Source: SKVL01 sp964559575
Lineage (GTDB): Bacteria > Patescibacteriota > Minisyncoccia > Phycocordibacterales > CSBR16-193
Direction of reading: 5' to 3'
Assembly (NCBI GenBank): GCA_964559575.1
Contig: CAZLGQ010000007.1
Span: 1 to 19,296, forward strand
Length of the DNA stretch: 19,296 nt
The notes under the pieces are model-generated. The model did not search any database, was not told the DNA's origin, and saw only the letters and a program-made list of their open reading frames with translations. The stretch's first letter is position 1. Every line of letters begins with the position of its first letter. The translations under genes were made by a program, and so were the position numbers. Positions 15,123-19,296 of this stretch are shown piece by piece.

Positions 15123-16472
15123 TTAACGAACCAGTTCAACTTCTATTCTGTTTGGATCAGATGGTAATGATAGAGTCCAAGACGGTGACAGTACTATCTT
15201 AGGTGAGTACTCATTTTGTTTTCTTTCAATTGGATATTTTTTAAGTATTTCTTGTATTTTTTCTGAATTATTTCTGGATACGCCAGCTAAATCTGAGGTT
15301 AGAGATTCCTTATCTATTTTGTGGAAAATATGAATATTTCCTGATAAATTAAAAGAAAATTCATTTTTATCTTCTGATATTTCATCTAGAGGTTTAAGGA
15401 TCATGTTATTCCAGTTTTTGATTTCAACCTCAGAGTTTTCTTCAGTAAAATATCTAAATAGATATTCGGCGAGATCTTCTTTTTTGAAAACCACACCGTT
15501 TAAGTGAGCATTTAAAATAAGTTCGATTTCGTCTTGGTTTTCTTCGTTGGTTTCAAAAGATTTTTTAATTGAGTAGGCATCATCTAAAAGTATGAAACCT
15601 TCCGGAATGTCCATATCAACTTTTGATAGAAGTTTATCCTCTAAATTTTTACTCATCTCATTTTTAGCTTTTTCTAGATCCTCATCATCTATTATTTTTC
15701 TAGTCCCACTAAAACCTCCTTCTATAGAAGATTCTGATTTGGCATAAAAATTATCATATCTAGGTGAACCCTCAAATCCCGGAATAGTAAATTCAGTTTC
15801 AGATCCGGAGATATTGTACTCTTCCCCAGGTTCATCGGCAAAAACTCTAACCTGTATTTTTCCGGGTTCTGAACCATCCATTCCGGGTACGGTTATTGTT
15901 TCTCTTATTCTATAGATATAACCTTCGGGACTTTCAAAACGTGTATTTTCAACAAGAATCTGTTCTGAAGAGTTAAATTCATTGTATATATTTATTATTC
16001 CACTTGCTTTTTCTTCTACTTCTTCCTCTCCGGTTGTATCTATATATGTTTTTCTGGGTTCGTTTAGATAAACATTTATTATTTCAAATCCAAGATCTTC
16101 TGATGATGGTGATTTATAAGCTGTTATTGAAGTATCTATTTCATTTTTTAATTCTTGAGGTTTTATTACTATTTTAGCCACGGCAAATTGTGAGGATATA
16201 CCATAACCTAAAACTAAAAGGACCAAAACAGCTATTACGGAACCGGATAACCACCAGATCATCCTCCCTCTTTTTTTACCGGGATCTTTAATTTTTGGCC
16301 CGGAAGAAACTTTTTTAAAATTTTTATTATTTTCTTTTTTATCTGATGAAGTAATTTTAAAGTCTCTAATTTTTTCATCAGATGAATTATCTTCTTTATT
16401 GTCTTCTTCTTTTCCGGGAGGGGTTATGTTCCTTATTGATCTTTTGTTATTTGGTGGAAATATATCTCTCAT
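15123..16472 (-). CDS. Membrane-anchored surface protein (CPR 'baseplate J-like' type)
   Basis: Function unknown. A charged, probably disordered cytoplasmic N terminus (1-70, many Lys, Asp and Ser) leads into one transmembrane helix (about 71-91). About 350 residues outside the membrane follow. They are rich in beta-type sequence with motifs such as ASGIINIYNEFNSSEQILVE (near 156-175), TRFESPEGYIYRI (near 178-190) and VRVFADEPGEEYNI (near 208-221). From memory, CPR proteins with these repeating motifs are often labelled baseplate J/gp47-like; I could not verify this. The positive residues before the helix support an N-in, C-out topology. It lies 89 bases after the PilM-like gene and before infA, so the two upstream genes may form a small envelope module. 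No enzyme motif is apparent. Confidence 0.7.
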   Translation of the reverse strand: MRDIFPPNNKRSIRNITPPGKEEDNKEDNSSDEKIRDFKITSSDKKENNKNFKKVSSGPKIKDPGKKRGRMIWWLSGSVIAVLVLLVLGYGISSQFAVAKIVIKPQELKNEIDTSITAYKSPSSEDLGFEIINVYLNEPRKTYIDTTGEEEVEEKASGIINIYNEFNSSEQILVENTRFESPEGYIYRIRETITVPGMDGSEPGKIQVRVFADEPGEEYNISGSETEFTIPGFEGSPRYDNFYAKSESSIEGGFSGTRKIIDDEDLEKAKNEMSKNLEDKLLSKVDMDIPEGFILLDDAYSIKKSFETNEENQDEIELILNAHLNGVVFKKEDLAEYLFRYFTEENSEVEIKNWNNMILKPLDEISEDKNEFSFNLSGNIHIFHKIDKESLTSDLAGVSRNNSEKIQEILKKYPIERKQNEYSPKIVLSPSWTLSLPSDPNRIEVELVR

Positions 16473-16561
16473 ATTTAATTTAATTAAAATATTTTTAAAT
16501 TTTATTTAGATGTATGCTTAAATTGTATTATAAATTATATTTGCATTTTTAAAAAGTACGC

Positions 16562-17695
16562 TTAGTTTTCCATAATTCTATTAACGAAATAAGTGTTGGT
16601 TATGATCTCTGTTTTTTTATCTGTCATTAAACCTGTTTTGGTGTCATATATCTGTTTTAATGTCAGTATTTCTATATTGGGATGTTTTTTATTTAGTGTT
16701 TTTTTTATGTGTTCTTCTAATATATTTTCACAGTTTAAGTATACTTTATTAATATTGTATTCCATAGTTTTTTCATATTCAAGTTCCCAAGCATTTAAAA
16801 TTGGAAGTACTATATTTTCAATGTTTTTTGAAAAATTTTTTTCAGCTTTTCCGGAAAAATATATAGATGCATAAGAATTAGCAATAGATGTACTTATTTT
16901 TAATTTTTCAGATATTTGATTTATAACTTCTTGATATCCAAAAGGTATATTTATAATATTTTGAGGAATCCCCTTAGTAACAGTAATAATATAACTTTCT
17001 GACATATCTATTTTTATATATTCATAGTTACTGTTTTGGTCAAAACTGTTTATAAAAGCAAGGTCAGTATCTAATTTTGAGAAAAATTCAATTGAAGGTC
17101 TTTTTATTTCTTTTTCTATTTGAGATCTAATAGCAAACAAAACTTTTTTAGGAGCTATAGATGCTAAGACGGAAATATCAATAAAACGAGCCTGTTTATT
17201 ATTTATATCTTCTACCGGGTACCCGTTTAAATTAACGGTAACTATTTTTTTCTTTATAAATTCTAAAGAATCTTTATTCTTTTCTATTAATTCAGCTTCT
17301 TTTTTTGATTCCGGTTTTGTTTTTTTTAAAAGATTTTCTATAAAATCATCAGTTATTTCCACAGGTTCTTCATTAGCGGATATTATATCTGTTAAATAAC
17401 TATATTGAAATGGAGAATCAATTATAATAACAAAATCTTTTAACTGTTTTTTTATAAATTTATTTTTCTTATTTAAAATATCTTCACCTTTATCAATTAA
17501 TTCCAAAACCACATCATTAGTTGATTTTATAAGATCTGATATGGTAAGCAAACTCTGTTGAGTTCCGGTTTTTTTTCTCGTTTGATGTAAAACTGTTTCT
17601 CTTTTATTTTTTTTTACAATAAAACCGATTACCCCTTCTTCAGATACACTAATAACTGCAGTGATTGGATTTTTTGTTTTTGAAAAAAAATTCAT
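16562..17695 (-). CDS. Actin-fold PilM/FtsA-like protein, putative
   Basis: The 377-residue, Lys/Ile/Asn-rich protein has no transmembrane segment and no signal peptide. The pattern resembles divergent actin/Hsp70-fold ATPases of the PilM/FtsA group: an early strand pair ITAVISVSEEGVIGFIV (about 11-27), a central IKIDMSESYIITVTKG (near 228-243) like a second phosphate-binding hairpin, and IPFGYQEVINQISEKLKIS (near 249-267), which matches the place where PilM/FtsA proteins carry a 'G...it..ia..l.i' segment. The classical glycine-rich ATP loops are not clear, so nucleotide binding is uncertain. It starts one base after the alaS stop and precedes a surface protein; a role in type IV pilus or envelope assembly is an inference from fold and neighbour. 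Confidence 0.5.
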   Translation of the reverse strand: MNFFSKTKNPITAVISVSEEGVIGFIVKKNKRETVLHQTRKKTGTQQSLLTISDLIKSTNDVVLELIDKGEDILNKKNKFIKKQLKDFVIIIDSPFQYSYLTDIISANEEPVEITDDFIENLLKKTKPESKKEAELIEKNKDSLEFIKKKIVTVNLNGYPVEDINNKQARFIDISVLASIAPKKVLFAIRSQIEKEIKRPSIEFFSKLDTDLAFINSFDQNSNYEYIKIDMSESYIITVTKGIPQNIINIPFGYQEVINQISEKLKISTSIANSYASIYFSGKAEKNFSKNIENIVLPILNAWELEYEKTMEYNINKVYLNCENILEEHIKKTLNKKHPNIEILTLKQIYDTKTGLMTDKKTEIITNTYFVNRIMEN

Positions 17696-17696
17696 A

Positions 17697-19296
17697 CTAT
17701 TTTAAAACAGCTTTTATTCTACGAACACCTTCCGAGATAGATTTTTCTTTTTCAATTTTAAATTCACCTAATAGTCCGGTTCTTTCTACATGTGGACCAC
17801 CACATATCTCTTTACTAAAAATACCACGATCACTATCTCCAATTATATAAACTCTTACTTTTTCAGAGTATCTATTTTCAAATACACCATGGGCTCCAAA
17901 TTCTTTAGCTTCTTTCAAGGTCATTTCTTTATGAAATATTGGTAGATCTTCTGATATTTTTTGATTTACTATCTGTTGAATTTTTTCTTTTTCTGTCTCT
18001 GTTAATTTGCTGTGATGAGAAAAATCAAAACGAGCTCTATCAGCGGTGATGTTACTACCTTTTTGTTCTACGTGATCTCCAAGAACCTCTTTTAAAGCTG
18101 AATTTAAAAGATGGGTTGCCGTATGGTATTTTGTTTCCATTTCTCCGGTTCCAGCTAATCCCCCTTTAAATTTACCTAAAGCTCCTTTTCTGGATCTGTC
18201 TTGGTGTTCTTTGTAAGCTTCTTGAAATCCTTCCGTGTCCACTTCTATCCCATATTCTTTTGCAAGGTCGATCGTCATATCGATCGGGAAACCGTATGTA
18301 GAAAAAAGCAAAAAGGCATCTTCCCCAGATATATTTGAATTTGAAATTTTATTAAATTTTTTAAGACCTTCTTTAAGAGTATCTTTGAATCTGTCAATCT
18401 CCAATGATATTTTTTCTTTGATCTTTTTCGATTCCTTATCGACCTCGGGATAAACGCCACCGTATTTTTTTGATACCTTGTCGACAAGTTTCACTATCAG
18501 GTCGGATGCTTCGACTTCTCCCATTACACCCGATGCCAATCTGTAAGATCGCCGTATCAGTCTCCTGGCAATGTATCCTTGGTCGGTGTTTGAAGGCTCC
18601 ACTCCGTCGGCCATTATGAACGAGACTGATCTTAAATGATCACAGATTATGTTCTTTGATATCTCCGGCATATCGGCGGGAGCATACTTTTGTAACTCTT
18701 TCATGAGTGGCTCAAAAAGATCGGTTTGTAAAACGGAGGTCTTGCCTTGGAGGACCGCCGCCACTCTTTCAAGGCCCGCTCCGGTATCAACGCTTTTGCT
18801 TTCCAATGTACCGATAACTTTCCCGTCCTTTTTTTTGTACTGCATGAAAACATTATTCCATATTTCAACAACATCACTTCTTTCATCCGCTTTTTCGAAT
18901 TCTTCGGGGGTAAGATCGCCTAAACCTTCTTTTGTTATGTCATAGAACATCTCCGAATCAGGTCCGCAAGGACCGTTGTCCCCCGCACTCCACCAATTCT
19001 CCGATGCGGGTCTGAAGTATATTCTGGATTCTTTAACTCCTATATTTTTCCATATTTCTGCGGCTTCGGTGTCTTTCGGGGCATTCTCGTCTCCTTCAAA
19101 GACGGTTACATAAAGACGTTCCGGATCAAGCCCGAACCCTTCTTTTTTTGAAGTCAAAAGATCAAAACTCCATTCCAAAGCCTCTTTTTTAAAGTAATCA
19201 CCCAATGACCAGTTTCCCATCATCTCAAAAAAAGTCAGATGTGTACTATCGCCAACTTCTTCTATGTCTACCGTTCTTATACATTTTTGTATATTA
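17697..19296 (-). CDS. alaS: Alanyl-tRNA synthetase, 5' end cut by the window; short form without C-Ala
   Basis: Charges tRNA-Ala and hydrolyses mis-charged Ser/Gly-tRNA-Ala. The reading frame is open to the right edge, where it reads CIRTVDIEEVGDSTHLTFFE just before MMGNWSLGDYF; the true start is outside, perhaps 60 residues further. The class II catalytic core is visible (RPASENWWSAGDNGPCGPDSE; motif 3 VDTGAGLERVAAVLQG). The editing domain has its HTATH (18125-18111) and CGGPH (17804-17790) metal ligands. The protein ends right after the editing domain (EGVRRIKAVLK), so the C-terminal DHHA1/C-Ala domain is absent; a complete protein would be roughly 590-600 residues, against about 876 in E. 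coli. GC content is about 42 % up to about 18200 and then falls to the local 27-30 %. Confidence 0.96.
   Translation of the reverse strand, partial: NIQKCIRTVDIEEVGDSTHLTFFEMMGNWSLGDYFKKEALEWSFDLLTSKKEGFGLDPERLYVTVFEGDENAPKDTEAAEIWKNIGVKESRIYFRPASENWWSAGDNGPCGPDSEMFYDITKEGLGDLTPEEFEKADERSDVVEIWNNVFMQYKKKDGKVIGTLESKSVDTGAGLERVAAVLQGKTSVLQTDLFEPLMKELQKYAPADMPEISKNIICDHLRSVSFIMADGVEPSNTDQGYIARRLIRRSYRLASGVMGEVEASDLIVKLVDKVSKKYGGVYPEVDKESKKIKEKISLEIDRFKDTLKEGLKKFNKISNSNISGEDAFLLFSTYGFPIDMTIDLAKEYGIEVDTEGFQEAYKEHQDRSRKGALGKFKGGLAGTGEMETKYHTATHLLNSALKEVLGDHVEQKGSNITADRARFDFSHHSKLTETEKEKIQQIVNQKISEDLPIFHKEMTLKEAKEFGAHGVFENRYSEKVRVYIIGDSDRGIFSKEICGGPHVERTGLLGEFKIEKEKSISEGVRRIKAVLK

Noticed and set aside
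16473..16561. Promoter for the surface-protein gene in its 89-base leader
   Set aside because: Several TATAAT-like strings but no convincing -35 box at proper spacing; the region is nearly all A/T and I see nothing else in it.

Overview
This is one AT-rich stretch of a bacterial chromosome. I counted 23-33 % GC in sampled lines from most of it, rising to about 42 % at the right end. Every protein gene lies on the minus strand and codes for core cellular machinery. Several traits point to the Candidate Phyla Radiation (Patescibacteria), probably a low-GC Parcubacteria-like lineage: very tight gene packing, a short alanyl-tRNA synthetase without its C-terminal domain, reduced protein lengths, almost no Shine-Dalgarno sequences, and a membrane-anchored surface protein of a type I recall from CPR genomes. 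This assignment is inferred from protein style; no 16S rRNA is present to confirm it.

Layout in the direction of transcription (right to left). The window opens inside alaS, which is cut by the right edge. An actin-fold PilM/FtsA-like protein follows one base later, then a single-pass surface protein. Next comes the classic infA-rpmJ-rpsM-rpsK-rpsD-rpoA-rplQ-rplM-rpsI run (translation initiation factor, ribosomal proteins, RNA polymerase alpha). rpmJ is only 38 codons long but is clearly present. Then comes the Hsp70 set grpE-dnaK-dnaJ, which ends at a strong 12-bp terminator hairpin.

That hairpin lies in the only long gene-free stretch (6541-6981). It works in both directions: it also ends a divergent plus-strand transcript of about 300 nt that has its own promoter-like sequence and many perfect short helices. 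I do not recognise this RNA, and it is the most interesting object in the window. On its other side a good promoter fires leftward and should produce a leaderless scpA transcript.

The left part is a tight run scpA-scpB-dacA-mraY-ftsW-murG-gltX. It links chromosome condensation (SMC partners) with peptidoglycan synthesis: lipid I and lipid II formation, glycan polymerisation and D,D-carboxypeptidase trimming. gltX ends at an in-frame TAA exactly where the anticodon-binding region should begin, and the frame stays open beyond that stop to the window edge.

No tRNA, rRNA, CRISPR array, insertion sequence or phage gene was seen.
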